Assembly: GCA_020024455.1 (NCBI GenBank)
Contig: JAHHTU010000013.1
Span: 1 to 54,688 of the forward strand
DNA from: Anaerotignum sp.
Lineage (GTDB): Bacteria > Bacillota > Clostridia > Lachnospirales > Anaerotignaceae
Direction: 5' to 3'
DNA length: 54,688 nucleotides
The notes below the pieces were generated by a model. It was not told the origin of the DNA. It did no database searches and saw nothing but the letters and a program-made list of their open reading frames with translations. Made by a program: the position numbers and the translations under genes. Positions 43,469 to 51,252 of this stretch are shown one piece after another (the stretch's first letter is position 1; each line of letters opens with the position of its first letter).

Positions 43469-44029
43469 ATGAGAATGTTATGGGACTTATTCTTGACATT
43501 TGGAAGAATTGGGGCGTTTACATTTGGTGGTGGTTATGCGATGCTGCCGATGTTGCAAAGAGAAGTTGTGGAAAGCCGCAAATGGGCAACAGAGGACGAA
43601 GTGTTGGATTATTTTGCAATCGGACAATGTACGCCGGGGGTCATTTTTGTCAATACGGCAACGTTTATTGGATATAAGCAAAAAGGCGTGTTGGGTGCGA
43701 TTTTTGCCACAGCAGGCAGTATTTTTCCGTCATTGCTGATTATTGGCATCATTGCGGCAGTATTGACCAATTTTGCACAGCTGGCTGTGGTGCAGTATGC
43801 ATTTGGCGGTATTCGTGTGGTCGTGGGCGTGTTGATTCTGAATGCCATACTGAATATGTGGAAAAAGTCGGTTGTGGACAAATTTGGTGTCTGTTTGGCA
43901 GTGCTTTCTTTTGTGCTTTCTGCATTTGTCGATGTATCTCCTGTGTATTTGGTCATTGGTGCGGCAATACTGGGCATTGGTGTGCAGGCTTGGAAAGCAA
44001 CCAAAACAAAAGGGGGTGCTGACCAATGA
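43469..44029 (+). CDS. Chromate transporter-family protein, first half
   Basis: This 186-residue CHR-domain membrane protein has FGRIGAFTFGGGYAMLPMLQ, GQCTPGVIFVNTATFIGYK and four to five further helices. It is half the size of ChrA and is paired with a second CHR protein by an ATGA overlap. The two likely form one transporter of opposite-facing halves. Chromate is the family name; the natural substrate may be another oxyanion. I chose ATG 43469, five bases after AGGTGG. Confidence 0.85.
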   Translation: MRMLWDLFLTFGRIGAFTFGGGYAMLPMLQREVVESRKWATEDEVLDYFAIGQCTPGVIFVNTATFIGYKQKGVLGAIFATAGSIFPSLLIIGIIAAVLTNFAQLAVVQYAFGGIRVVVGVLILNAILNMWKKSVVDKFGVCLAVLSFVLSAFVDVSPVYLVIGAAILGIGVQAWKATKTKGGADQ

Positions 44030-44604
44030 TGGAGTTGTTGATACTGTTTTTGGAATTTTTCAAAATTGGGTTGTTTTCGGTAGGCGGCGGATTGGCGACA
44101 TTACCCTTTCTGTATGATTTGGCAAATCAATATGATTGGTTGCGGTTGGAGCAAATTCCGAACATGGTGGCAGTTTCGGAGTCCACACCGGGGCCTTTGG
44201 GTGTGAATATGGCAACCTATGCGGGATTTCAGTGTGCAGGCATATGGGGCGGCATCGTGGCAACGGTTGGGCTGGTAGCACCGTCTGTGATAATTGTGAT
44301 TTTGGTGTATCGCTTTTTGGAGAAATTTCGTAGCAGTGCTGTTGTAGAGCGTGCATTTTATGGATTGCGTCCCGTTGTGGTGGGGCTGATTGGTGCGGCA
44401 GGTTTTGGCGTGATGTTGATGGCTTTGTTTGATATGGAAGTTGTCAAAACAAGCGGCTTGCAACAGTTGGCAAATTGGTTTCGTTGGAAAGAATGTCTGC
44501 TGTTTGTGCTGATATTCTTTGCATCAAAAAAATGGAAAAACATACACCCCATTGTATTCGTTGTCATTGGTGCAGTGGCAGGGATTGTATTTCATTTGGG
44601 ATAA
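44026..44604 (+). CDS. Chromate transporter-family protein, second half
   Basis: This 192-residue CHR-domain partner has FFKIGLFSVGGGLATLPFLY, VSESTPGPLGVNMATYAGFQ and a C-terminal helix bundle. Its start overlaps the first half (ATGA), and a strong terminator follows. No chromate regulator is visible next to the pair. Confidence 0.85.
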   Translation: MMELLILFLEFFKIGLFSVGGGLATLPFLYDLANQYDWLRLEQIPNMVAVSESTPGPLGVNMATYAGFQCAGIWGGIVATVGLVAPSVIIVILVYRFLEKFRSSAVVERAFYGLRPVVVGLIGAAGFGVMLMALFDMEVVKTSGLQQLANWFRWKECLLFVLIFFASKKWKNIHPIVFVVIGAVAGIVFHLG

Positions 44605-44605
44605 A

Positions 44606-44634
44606 CAAAAAAAGACCATTTATGGTCTTTTTTT
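44606..44634. terminator. Bidirectional terminator
   Basis: AAAAAGACCAT pairs with ATGGTCTTTTT between convergent genes; it reaches the stop codon of the minus-strand regulator. Confidence 0.9.
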
Positions 44635-44968
44635 ATGTTTCTTGATATGATAAAAAGTCATCTACCAACTGCATGATGTGTGCATACGTTTTGTCGTCCA
44701 ATCGTTTGAGTTTTTCATACACCATATGCATTTGGACAGGGTGCTCGACACCATCATCAAAAAATTCTTTTGGGTGGATATCAAAATATTCACAAATATA
44801 GAAAAAACCCTGCATGGAGGGGAAGCTACGCTTATTTTCAATCATGTTGATGTAGTTTTCGCTTTGCCCAATGGATAGGCTCATATCCCTTGCAGATACA
44901 TTTTTTTCCATGCGTAAAGCGGTGAGTCTTTTGTAAAAAAAGTCCTCCAAATCATAGATAGATACCAT
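44633..44968 (-). CDS. XRE-family regulator, copy A
   Basis: This 111-residue protein has an N-terminal HTH of the XRE/Cro type (KNVSARDMSLSIGQSENYIN, MIENKRSFPSMQGFFYICEY) and an acidic C-terminal extension that may serve dimerisation. It is nearly identical to copy B just upstream, with 7 differences over 98 aligned residues by my count. ATG 44968 follows GGAGG by eight bases. The target is unknown. Confidence 0.85.
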   Translation of the reverse strand: MVSIYDLEDFFYKRLTALRMEKNVSARDMSLSIGQSENYINMIENKRSFPSMQGFFYICEYFDIHPKEFFDDGVEHPVQMHMVYEKLKRLDDKTYAHIMQLVDDFLSYQET

Positions 44969-45315
44969 GTGAAACACCTCCATGATACATATGTTTATTT
45001 CGGTTCCAGTAAGTCGTCCACCAACTGCATGATGTGTGCATACTTTTTGTCATCTAATTGTTTGAGTTTTTCATACACCATGTGCATTTGGACAGGGTGC
45101 TCGACACCATCATCAAAAAACTCTTTTGGGTGGATATCAAAATACTCACAAATATAGAAAAAAGCCTGCATGGAAGGGAAACTACGCTTGTTTTCAATCA
45201 TGTTGATGTAGTTCTCATTTTGTCCGATAGACAAGCTCATATCCCTTGCAGATACATTTTTTTCATAACGAAGTTGTATCAGTCTTTTATAAAAAAAATC
45301 TTCCAGTTCACTAGA
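44640..45315 (-). repeat. Tandem duplication of an XRE gene
   Basis: Two direct copies of about 300 bp, offset by about 360 bp, code the paired regulators. Long stretches are identical, for example around CATTTGGACAGGGTGCTCGA in both. The divergence is concentrated at the gene ends, so the duplication looks fairly recent or is kept similar by conversion. Confidence 0.85.
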
Positions 45316-45321
45316 ATGCAT
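44995..45321 (-). CDS. XRE-family regulator, copy B
   Basis: This 108-residue paralogue of copy A has the same HTH and C-terminal part, differing at both ends (start MHSSELEDFF, end DDLLEPK). ATG 45321 has only a weak GGTGAT site. It stands first in the minus-strand pair, 26 bases before copy A, and faces a third XRE gene across a short A/T-rich region with a palindrome. Confidence 0.85.
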   Translation of the reverse strand: MHSSELEDFFYKRLIQLRYEKNVSARDMSLSIGQNENYINMIENKRSFPSMQAFFYICEYFDIHPKEFFDDGVEHPVQMHMVYEKLKQLDDKKYAHIMQLVDDLLEPK

Positions 45322-45352
45322 GATTATCACCAATATTATTATATTTTTTAAG

Positions 45353-45370
45353 AAATGATAATTGACATTT
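45353..45370. promoter_or_regulatory. Palindrome between divergent XRE genes
   Basis: AAATGATAATTGACATTT is palindromic at 7 of 9 pairs and contains a TTGACA. It sits between copy B and the right-facing regulator, a fitting place for an XRE operator. Confidence 0.45.
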
Positions 45371-45443
45371 ACAAATATTTTATACTATCATATATATACA
45401 ATATTAAATATTGTATTCAAAAAGTATTTGGGGAATGATGAAG

Positions 45444-45773
45444 ATGTTACAATTTTCGGAACGATTGCGTATGCTACGCAAGCAAAGAGGTATCACACAG
45501 GCAGAATTGGGAAAAATATTGCAATACGGCTGTACAGCAATTACGAATTATGAAAGCGGAAGAAATCAGCCATCTTTACAAGATGTGATAAAGTTGGCTG
45601 ATTTTTTTGATGTGTCCACAGATTTTCTGCTGGGATATTCGGATATTCCAAATCCGTATGTGGCGGAAAGGCAGATATTGGAGGTCTTTTCCGCATTATG
45701 TGCATACCTGCACCAACAGCCACATCATGCAAAGCAAATGAAGGTATGGTTGGCGGCACAAAAGAAAATTTGA
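45444..45773 (+). CDS. XRE-family regulator, divergent
   Basis: This 109-residue SinR/phage-repressor-like protein has an HTH in the first 65 residues (LRKQRGITQAELGKILQYGC, TNYESGRNQPSLQDVIKLAD) followed by FFDVSTDFLLGYSD and a short helical tail. I chose ATG 45444, nine bases after GGGGA; ATGs at 45435 and 45438 are possible. Its last codons overlap the tRNA-Arg promoter. Confidence 0.85.
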   Translation: MLQFSERLRMLRKQRGITQAELGKILQYGCTAITNYESGRNQPSLQDVIKLADFFDVSTDFLLGYSDIPNPYVAERQILEVFSALCAYLHQQPHHAKQMKVWLAAQKKI

Positions 45774-45798
45774 CAGAACATTTATTTTGTTATAGAAT
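45770..45798 (+). promoter_or_regulatory. tRNA-Arg promoter
   Basis: TTGACA at 45770-45775 (overlapping the stop codon of the regulator), 17 bases, TAGAAT at 45793-45798. Confidence 0.8.
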
Positions 45799-45811
45799 AT
45801 AAGCCGTATCA

Positions 45812-45884
45812 GCACTCTTAGCTCAGGGGATAGAGCGTTCGGCTCCGGACCGAAAGGCCGCAGGTTCGAATCCTGTAGAGTGCA
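45812..45884 (+). tRNA. tRNA-Arg (CCG)
   Basis: Cloverleaf of 73 nt with acceptor GCACTCT/AGAGTGC, anticodon CCG in GGCTCCGGACC, T arm GCAGGTTCGAATCCTGT, discriminator A and no encoded CCA. Confidence 0.94.
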
Positions 45885-45886
45885 GC

Positions 45887-45930
45887 AAACAGATGAAGTT
45901 ATGAAAATTTACATAATTTCATCTGTTTTT
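45887..45930 (+). terminator. Terminator after tRNA-Arg
   Basis: AACAGATGAA pairs with TTCATCTGTT, with TTATG/CATAA inside, followed by T. Confidence 0.85.
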
Positions 45931-46041
45931 TTATATTCCAAAAAAAGGGTTGCTTTTTTATGTATGCTGTGATAACTTTTATAGAGCAAAGCATAACAGT
46001 GATAATACATATATGTATTGATGTAAGAAAGGAAAGATAAA

Positions 46042-47403
46042 ATGCAACAAGAATTGGAAAAGAAATATGGACTTTTGACCGCCATTGCTATGGTCGTGGG
46101 GATTGTGATTGGTAGTGGTGTGTTTTTTAAGGCAGAGAAAGTTTTGGTAGCAACCGGTGGCAATTTGCCGCTGGGAATATTGTCTTGGGGTTTGGGCGGT
46201 TTGGTGATGGTGATTTGTGCATATAATTTTGCGGTGATGGCAACACATTATGAAAAAGTCAGCGGTGTTGTGGACTATGCAGAAGTGATGGTAGGCAAAA
46301 GTTACGGATATTATTTTGCGTGGTTTATGGCAACGATTTATTTTCCTGCGATGGCGTCTGTTGTGGCGTGGGTTGCGGCAAGATATTCTGCGGTATTGTT
46401 GGGGTGGGATATTGCAGGCCCACAGGCAATGACATTGGCAGGATTATACTTGATTGGCAGTTTTACCATGAATACTGTTTCTCCGAAATTGGCAGGCAGA
46501 TTTCAAATCACAACAACAGTTGCAAAGCTCATTCCACTGGGTTTGATGGCAGTGATGGGGACAATTTTTGGTTTGAAAAGTGGTATCATGGTGGAAAATT
46601 TTACAAGTGGGGCAGTTGCGGAAGTACAAGGCAATCCATTGTTTGGGGCGGTGGTTGGCACTTGTTTTGCATATGAAGGTTGGATTTGTGCAACGAGTAT
46701 CAATGCGGAACTGAAAAATGCCAAAAAGAATTTACCAAGGGCGTTGATGTTTGGCTCTATTTTTGTGGTGTTGATGTATATGTTGTATTATGTGGGTTTA
46801 GCCGGTGCGGTAGAAAATCAAGTGATGATGGCAGGGGGCGAAACAGGAGCAAAAATTGCGTTTTCCAATGTATTTTCCCATTTTGGAGGGACGTTGTTGT
46901 TTGTGTTTGTGGTGATTTCTTGCTTGGGGGCATTAAATGGGCTGATGTTGGCTTGTACACGTGCATTTTACGCTATGGCAAGCAGAAGCGAAGGCCCTGT
47001 GCCATATATTTTTCAATCTGTGGACAAGGCAACCAATATGCCGAACAATTCTGCGGCAATGGGGTTATTTATGGCGGCAATTTGGCTGACATATTTCTAT
47101 GGGGCAAATTTGGCAGAGGTAAGCTGGTTTGGTGTCTTTGGATTTGACAGCTCGGAATTGCCAATTATTACGATTTATTCTATGTATATCCCTATTTTTT
47201 TGATGCATATGGTAAAGGAAACACGTTTGAAGGTGTTTCAACGGTTTGTGATGCCGCTTTTGGGGATTGGTGCAAGTTTGTTTATGGTGTTTGCGGCAAT
47301 GCTTTCCATGCGGTGGGCAGTGTTGTTTTATTTGATTGTGTTTGCGGCAGTGATGGGCTTGGGCAGGATATTGAAATATTATGGACATACAGAAAATCGC
47401 TGA
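46042..47403 (+). CDS. APC-family amino-acid permease
   Basis: This 453-residue, twelve-helix secondary transporter has the APC core start AIAMVVGIVIGSGVFFKAEKV and the substrate region TCFAYEGWICATSINAELKN, as in the LAT/serine-threonine exchanger type. The amino acid carried cannot be told. ATG 46042 follows AAAGGAAAG. The terminator stem overlaps its stop codon. Confidence 0.88.
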   Translation: MQQELEKKYGLLTAIAMVVGIVIGSGVFFKAEKVLVATGGNLPLGILSWGLGGLVMVICAYNFAVMATHYEKVSGVVDYAEVMVGKSYGYYFAWFMATIYFPAMASVVAWVAARYSAVLLGWDIAGPQAMTLAGLYLIGSFTMNTVSPKLAGRFQITTTVAKLIPLGLMAVMGTIFGLKSGIMVENFTSGAVAEVQGNPLFGAVVGTCFAYEGWICATSINAELKNAKKNLPRALMFGSIFVVLMYMLYYVGLAGAVENQVMMAGGETGAKIAFSNVFSHFGGTLLFVFVVISCLGALNGLMLACTRAFYAMASRSEGPVPYIFQSVDKATNMPNNSAAMGLFMAAIWLTYFYGANLAEVSWFGVFGFDSSELPIITIYSMYIPIFLMHMVKETRLKVFQRFVMPLLGIGASLFMVFAAMLSMRWAVLFYLIVFAAVMGLGRILKYYGHTENR

Positions 47404-47424
47404 TAAAATGGTCAGCGATTTTTT
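47393..47424 (+). terminator. Terminator after the permease gene
   Basis: AAAATCGCTGA pairs with TCAGCGATTTT, followed by T. Confidence 0.88.
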
Positions 47425-47451
47425 GTTTTTGAAAAAAAGCAAAAATAGATA

Positions 47452-47502
47452 TTGACATATGTCAAAAATGGAGTATACTAAACTCGTAATCAACATATGT
47501 CA
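47452..47502 (+). promoter_or_regulatory. Promoter and palindromic operator of the DUF134 operon
   Basis: A perfect 14-bp palindrome, TTGACATATGTCAA at 47452-47465, contains the -35 TTGACA. TATACT at 47474-47479 is the -10 (16-base spacer). A second, partial copy with ACATATGTCA lies at 47493-47502, just after the expected start site; centres are 38 bp apart. Binding at either copy would block RNA polymerase, so autoregulation by the DUF134 protein is likely. Confidence 0.65.
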
Positions 47503-47522
47503 GAAACAAAAGGAGGGATACC

Positions 47523-47897
47523 ATGCCAAGACCAAGAAAGTATCGGCGTGTATGCTCCATGCCAAAAAGCAGTCGTTTTGTGCCTGCCGGCGAAAATGTT
47601 TCCAAAGAGGAAATTTGTATGACGGTGGACGAATACGAAACACTGCGTTTGATTGACTTATTGGAATATACACAAGAAGAATGTGCAGAGCAGATGGGCG
47701 TTGCCCGTACCACCGTACAAGGCGTGTATAATGACGCAAGAAAAAAAGTAGCGGAAGCTTTGGTTTTTGGAAAGCCGCTTTTCATTGCGGGTGGAGAATA
47801 TTTGCTTTGTGAAGGTATGGAAAAACCGTGTGGGAAAAAATGCCACACCATGTGTTGTAAAAAAGAAATACAATCAGAAACAGAAGAATATGAATGA
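47523..47897 (+). CDS. DUF134 family DNA-binding protein
   Basis: This 124-residue protein matches DUF134 (MPRPRKYRRVCSMPKSSRF), with a sigma-like HTH (YTQEECAEQMGVARTTVQGV) and a C-terminal cysteine group (EKPCGKKCHTMCCKK) that could sense metal or an Fe-S cluster. The family is often found with NifX/NifB-like and Mrp genes. ATG 47523 follows AAAGGAGG. It heads the operon and probably controls it. Confidence 0.87.
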   Translation: MPRPRKYRRVCSMPKSSRFVPAGENVSKEEICMTVDEYETLRLIDLLEYTQEECAEQMGVARTTVQGVYNDARKKVAEALVFGKPLFIAGGEYLLCEGMEKPCGKKCHTMCCKKEIQSETEEYE

Positions 47898-47918
47898 TAT
47901 AGAATGGAGATGGAAAAT

Positions 47919-48746
47919 ATGAGTGAAGCTTGTTCTCATGACTGTGGCAGCTGCGGCTCCGATTGCAGCAAACGCAAACCCGCAGATTTTTTGGTAGCAC
48001 CAAACCCCCACAGCAGTATCAAAAAAGTGATTGGGATTGTCAGCGGGAAAGGTGGCGTAGGGAAATCCATGGTAACATCTGCTTTGGCAGTACTGATGCA
48101 AAGAAAAGGCAAACAGGCAGCCATTTTAGATGCCGATGTGACAGGCCCATCTATTCCCAAAGCATTTGGTATGAAACAAAAAGCATATGGTACAGAATTG
48201 GGTATGATGCCGTGTAAAACAAAAACAGGGATTGATGTGATGTCTGTAAATTTGCTTTTGGATCATGATACAGACCCTGTGGTTTGGCGTGGCCCTGTGA
48301 TTGCGGAAACCGTCAAACAGTTCTGGCGTGATGTGGTTTGGCAAAACGAAGAATATATGTTTATTGATATGCCTCCCGGAACCGGTGATGTACCTTTGAC
48401 AGTGTTCCAGTCTATTGCATTAGATGGGATTGTGATTGTCACATCTCCACAGGAATTGGTGGGTATGATTGTGGATAAAGCCGTAAAAATGGCGCAGATG
48501 ATGCACGTACCGATTTTGGGTATTGTGGAAAATATGTCTTATTTTGCTTGTCCGGACTGTGGCGGTGTGCATAAGATATTCGGGGAAAGCCATATTGATG
48601 AAATTGCAGCAAGACATAACATTCCGGTTGTTTGCAAACTGCCTATCAATCCGGAAATTGCAGCAAGATGTGACAGAGGGGAAACAGAAGATTTTGAAGG
48701 GGATTGGCTCAATCCTATGATAGAATTTTTGGAAAAATTATCTTAA
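47919..48746 (+). CDS. Mrp/NBP35 family P-loop ATPase
   Basis: This 275-residue Fe-S carrier ATPase has an N-terminal cluster C5-x3-C9-x2-C12-x3-C16, the deviant Walker A GKGGVGKS (43-50), DADVTGPSIP, the family motif DMPPGTGD and a C-terminal CPDC pair for a bridging cluster. It should load Fe-S clusters on target proteins. I chose ATG 47919, nine bases after GGAG; ATG 47904 and 47910 overlap that site. Confidence 0.9.
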   Translation: MSEACSHDCGSCGSDCSKRKPADFLVAPNPHSSIKKVIGIVSGKGGVGKSMVTSALAVLMQRKGKQAAILDADVTGPSIPKAFGMKQKAYGTELGMMPCKTKTGIDVMSVNLLLDHDTDPVVWRGPVIAETVKQFWRDVVWQNEEYMFIDMPPGTGDVPLTVFQSIALDGIVIVTSPQELVGMIVDKAVKMAQMMHVPILGIVENMSYFACPDCGGVHKIFGESHIDEIAARHNIPVVCKLPINPEIAARCDRGETEDFEGDWLNPMIEFLEKLS

Positions 48747-48761
48747 TTGGAGGGGATTGAC

Positions 48762-49175
48762 ATGAAAAAAGTGATTGCGGTAACATATGAAAACGGAAAT
48801 GTATTCCAACATTTTGGACACACAGAACAATTCCAGTTGTTCACAACAGAAGATGGCAAAATCATATCTGATGAAGTGGTATCCACAAACGGCAATGGTC
48901 ACAGCTTGTTGGCAGATTTCTTGGTGGTACACGGTGTATCCGTATTGATTTGCGGCGGCATTGGCGGTGGTGCAAAACAGGCATTGGCAGAAAAAAACAT
49001 TGCTTTGTTTGGCGGTGTCAGCGGAGAAACCAAAAAAGCGGTAGAAGATTATTTGGCAGGCAATTTGGCATACAATCCTGATGTGGCTTGCTCTCATCAT
49101 GGGGAACATGACCATGAACACTGTGGAGAACATGACCACAACTGTGGAAGTCATGACCACCATTGCGGACACTAA
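48762..49175 (+). CDS. NifX/NifB-like cofactor-binding protein with His/Cys-rich tail
   Basis: This 137-residue protein has a dinitrogenase iron-molybdenum-cofactor-biosynthesis domain (VIAVTYENGNVFQHFGHTEQ, VLICGGIGGGAKQALAEKNI). The last 30 residues form a tail of repeated H-D-H and C-G pairs (CSHHGEHDHEHCGEHDHNC). The tail should bind metal. No nitrogenase gene is seen, so a general Fe-S or metal-cluster role, as for orange-protein partners, is more likely. ATG 48762 follows GGAGGGG. Confidence 0.88.
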   Translation: MKKVIAVTYENGNVFQHFGHTEQFQLFTTEDGKIISDEVVSTNGNGHSLLADFLVVHGVSVLICGGIGGGAKQALAEKNIALFGGVSGETKKAVEDYLAGNLAYNPDVACSHHGEHDHEHCGEHDHNCGSHDHHCGH

Positions 49176-49182
49176 GCAAAAG

Positions 49183-49216
49183 AAAAATGCACATTCCGAA
49201 AGGAATGTGCATTTTT
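49183..49216 (+). terminator. Terminator after the DUF134 operon
   Basis: AAAAATGCACATTCC pairs with GGAATGTGCATTTTT. Confidence 0.93.
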
Positions 49217-49278
49217 TATAGGAAAAAACGGATAATTGCAGTATGATAATAACAGAATACAGATAGGAGGTGTTTGGC

Positions 49279-50835
49279 ATGAAAATCATGTATACAAACG
49301 GAAATATTTATAGCATGGAGAGACAATACCCAAAGGTAGAAGCGGTTTTGATAGAAAACGACACCATACTGGCAGTTGGTAAGCGGGAGGATTTGCAAGG
49401 ACAGGCACAGCAAGTGGTAGATTTGGAAGGAACAACGCTCTTGCCTGCGTTTATCGACAGCCACAGTCATTTGGCAGGCGTGGCAAATGGTCTGTTGCAG
49501 GTGGATTTGTCAGAAGTGGTTTGCTTTGCAGAAGTCAAACAAAAAATATTGGATTTTATCCATGTCAGTCATTTGGAAAAAGGAAAGTGGATACTGGCAA
49601 AGGGCATCAATCATGGGAATTTGAAAGAAAAACAATTACCCACAAAAGCCTTTTTAGATGAAATCACAACAGAATACCCACTGGTGGTGCAACATACTTC
49701 CGGTCATTCCGGTGTTTGGAATTCTATGGGGCTGCAGATGTTAGGGATTACCGCTGAAACAAAATCTCCTGCCGGTGGCAGAATCCATTTTGAAACGGGA
49801 CTATTGGAAGAAGCCGCATTCATTGAAATGATACAAAAAGTACCCATGCCCTCTTTGGAAGCCTTGACACAGGCATTCGTACAGGCACAGCACTTGTATG
49901 CCTCTTATGGGATTACCACCATACAAGAGGGAATGTTCATGAAACCGTTGCAGGGGATTTATGAAATGCTGTATGCAGAAAATAAGTTGTTTTTAGATGT
50001 TGTTGCATATATGGATTTGCTGCATAATCCGGAATTGATAGACGCATTTCCAAAATGCAAAAATCAATATGACAGGCATTTGAAAGTTGGCGGATATAAA
50101 ATCATATTGGACGGTTCTCCACAAAGTAAAACCGCTTGGACAACCAAGCCATACAACGATGGGACAAGTGGATTTCCATTGTTAGAGGATAAAACATTGT
50201 TTGATTTGGTTGCTCATGCCGTCAAAGAAAAACAGCAATTATTGATGCATGGAAACGGCGATGCTGCCATAGACCAATATTTGCGTGTGTATGAAGCGGT
50301 AAAAGCGCAATTTGGTGGTGCAGTACGACCGGTACTCGTGCATGGGCAGATGGCAAGAACAGACCAGTTGGAAACGATGAAACGCTTGGAAGTGACCCCT
50401 TCTTTTTTTGCGGCACACGTGTATCACTGGGGGGATTTGCATAGCGAACAAATGGGAGCAGAACGTGCGGCACAAATCAGTCCGCTACATTCTGCCATGC
50501 TGTATGATATTCCCTTTACATTACACCAAGATGCCCCTGTCATATTACCCAATATGATGGAAACCATTTGGTGTGCAACAAACAGAAAAACAAAACAGGG
50601 TGTCACATTGGGTGGTTTTGAAAAAATCACACCATATGATGCCATATATGCAGTGACCTATCAAGCAGCCAAACAATATGGGGAAGAACAGCACAAAGGC
50701 AGTATAAAAGCAGGCAAAAAAGCAGATTTCGTGATATTGGAAAAAGACCCTTTGCAGGAAGAACAACAAAAGTTGTGTGATATTGCAGTATTGGCAACAA
50801 TGAAAAATGGTCTGGAAATTTATAAAAAACCATAA
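49279..50835 (+). CDS. Amidohydrolase family protein (YtcJ-like)
   Basis: This 518-residue zinc amidohydrolase of the Amidohydro_3 type has a beta-sandwich start (MYTNGNIYSME), the metal motif PAFIDSHSHLAG, a likely carbamate or metal region VVQHTSGHSG, LMHGNGDAAIDQYL, VHGQMA and the C-terminal GSIKAGKKADFVILEKDPL. The substrate is unknown; amides or N-acyl compounds are usual. ATG 49279 has AGGAGG eight bases upstream. It is monocistronic. Confidence 0.88.
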   Translation: MKIMYTNGNIYSMERQYPKVEAVLIENDTILAVGKREDLQGQAQQVVDLEGTTLLPAFIDSHSHLAGVANGLLQVDLSEVVCFAEVKQKILDFIHVSHLEKGKWILAKGINHGNLKEKQLPTKAFLDEITTEYPLVVQHTSGHSGVWNSMGLQMLGITAETKSPAGGRIHFETGLLEEAAFIEMIQKVPMPSLEALTQAFVQAQHLYASYGITTIQEGMFMKPLQGIYEMLYAENKLFLDVVAYMDLLHNPELIDAFPKCKNQYDRHLKVGGYKIILDGSPQSKTAWTTKPYNDGTSGFPLLEDKTLFDLVAHAVKEKQQLLMHGNGDAAIDQYLRVYEAVKAQFGGAVRPVLVHGQMARTDQLETMKRLEVTPSFFAAHVYHWGDLHSEQMGAERAAQISPLHSAMLYDIPFTLHQDAPVILPNMMETIWCATNRKTKQGVTLGGFEKITPYDAIYAVTYQAAKQYGEEQHKGSIKAGKKADFVILEKDPLQEEQQKLCDIAVLATMKNGLEIYKKP

Positions 50836-51252
50836 AATCTTGAAAAACATAGAAAAAAAATAATGGTTTGTTCCTACAAACATTTTGGTTATTTTTACCA
50901 TAACCAAAAAAACAAACTAATTTTACAACAAAATAAAAATTATCGTTCTCATCAAAAAGTATGCATTTTTACAAAAAAATCGCATACTTTTTTATATAAC
51001 AATAAAATATGGAATCATAGAAAATGAAAAAATAACTAAAAAAAAGTGGTTTTTTTTCGAATTATTGCATAAAATAAATAAATAACAGGATAGAAAGAAC
51101 ATTTGTCTATTGCTCAGAGTCAACTTTATGGATAAACTATATATAAGTTCTATCTCGTTGTATTTTGGTGTGAATTTTTGGAACCGCGGCTGAAAATTTG
51201 CAAATCAAAGAACTTATTCTTTCAAAATCATATGTTTAGGGAGGGAATTATC
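50836..51252 (+). promoter_or_regulatory. Long A/T-rich leader before the AGCS symporter
   Basis: No gene is visible in this 417-base gap. TTTTGGTTAT (50883-50892) pairs with ATAACCAAAA (50900-50909). A promoter-like TTGCTC at 51110-51115 and TAAACT at 51133-51138 are spaced by 17. GATAGAA (51089-51095) and TTCTATC (51148-51154) are inverted arms across it. A GC-rich patch GGAACCGCGGCTG at 51180-51192 stands out. I found no glycine riboswitch. Confidence 0.4.
50954..50993 (+). terminator. Terminator after the amidohydrolase gene
   Basis: AAAAAGTATGC pairs with GCATACTTTTT over a 17-base A/T loop. Confidence 0.75.

Noticed and set aside
45774..45930. Integration site of a mobile element at tRNA-Arg
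   Set aside because: No integrase, no repeated tRNA 3' end and a normal terminator right after the gene.
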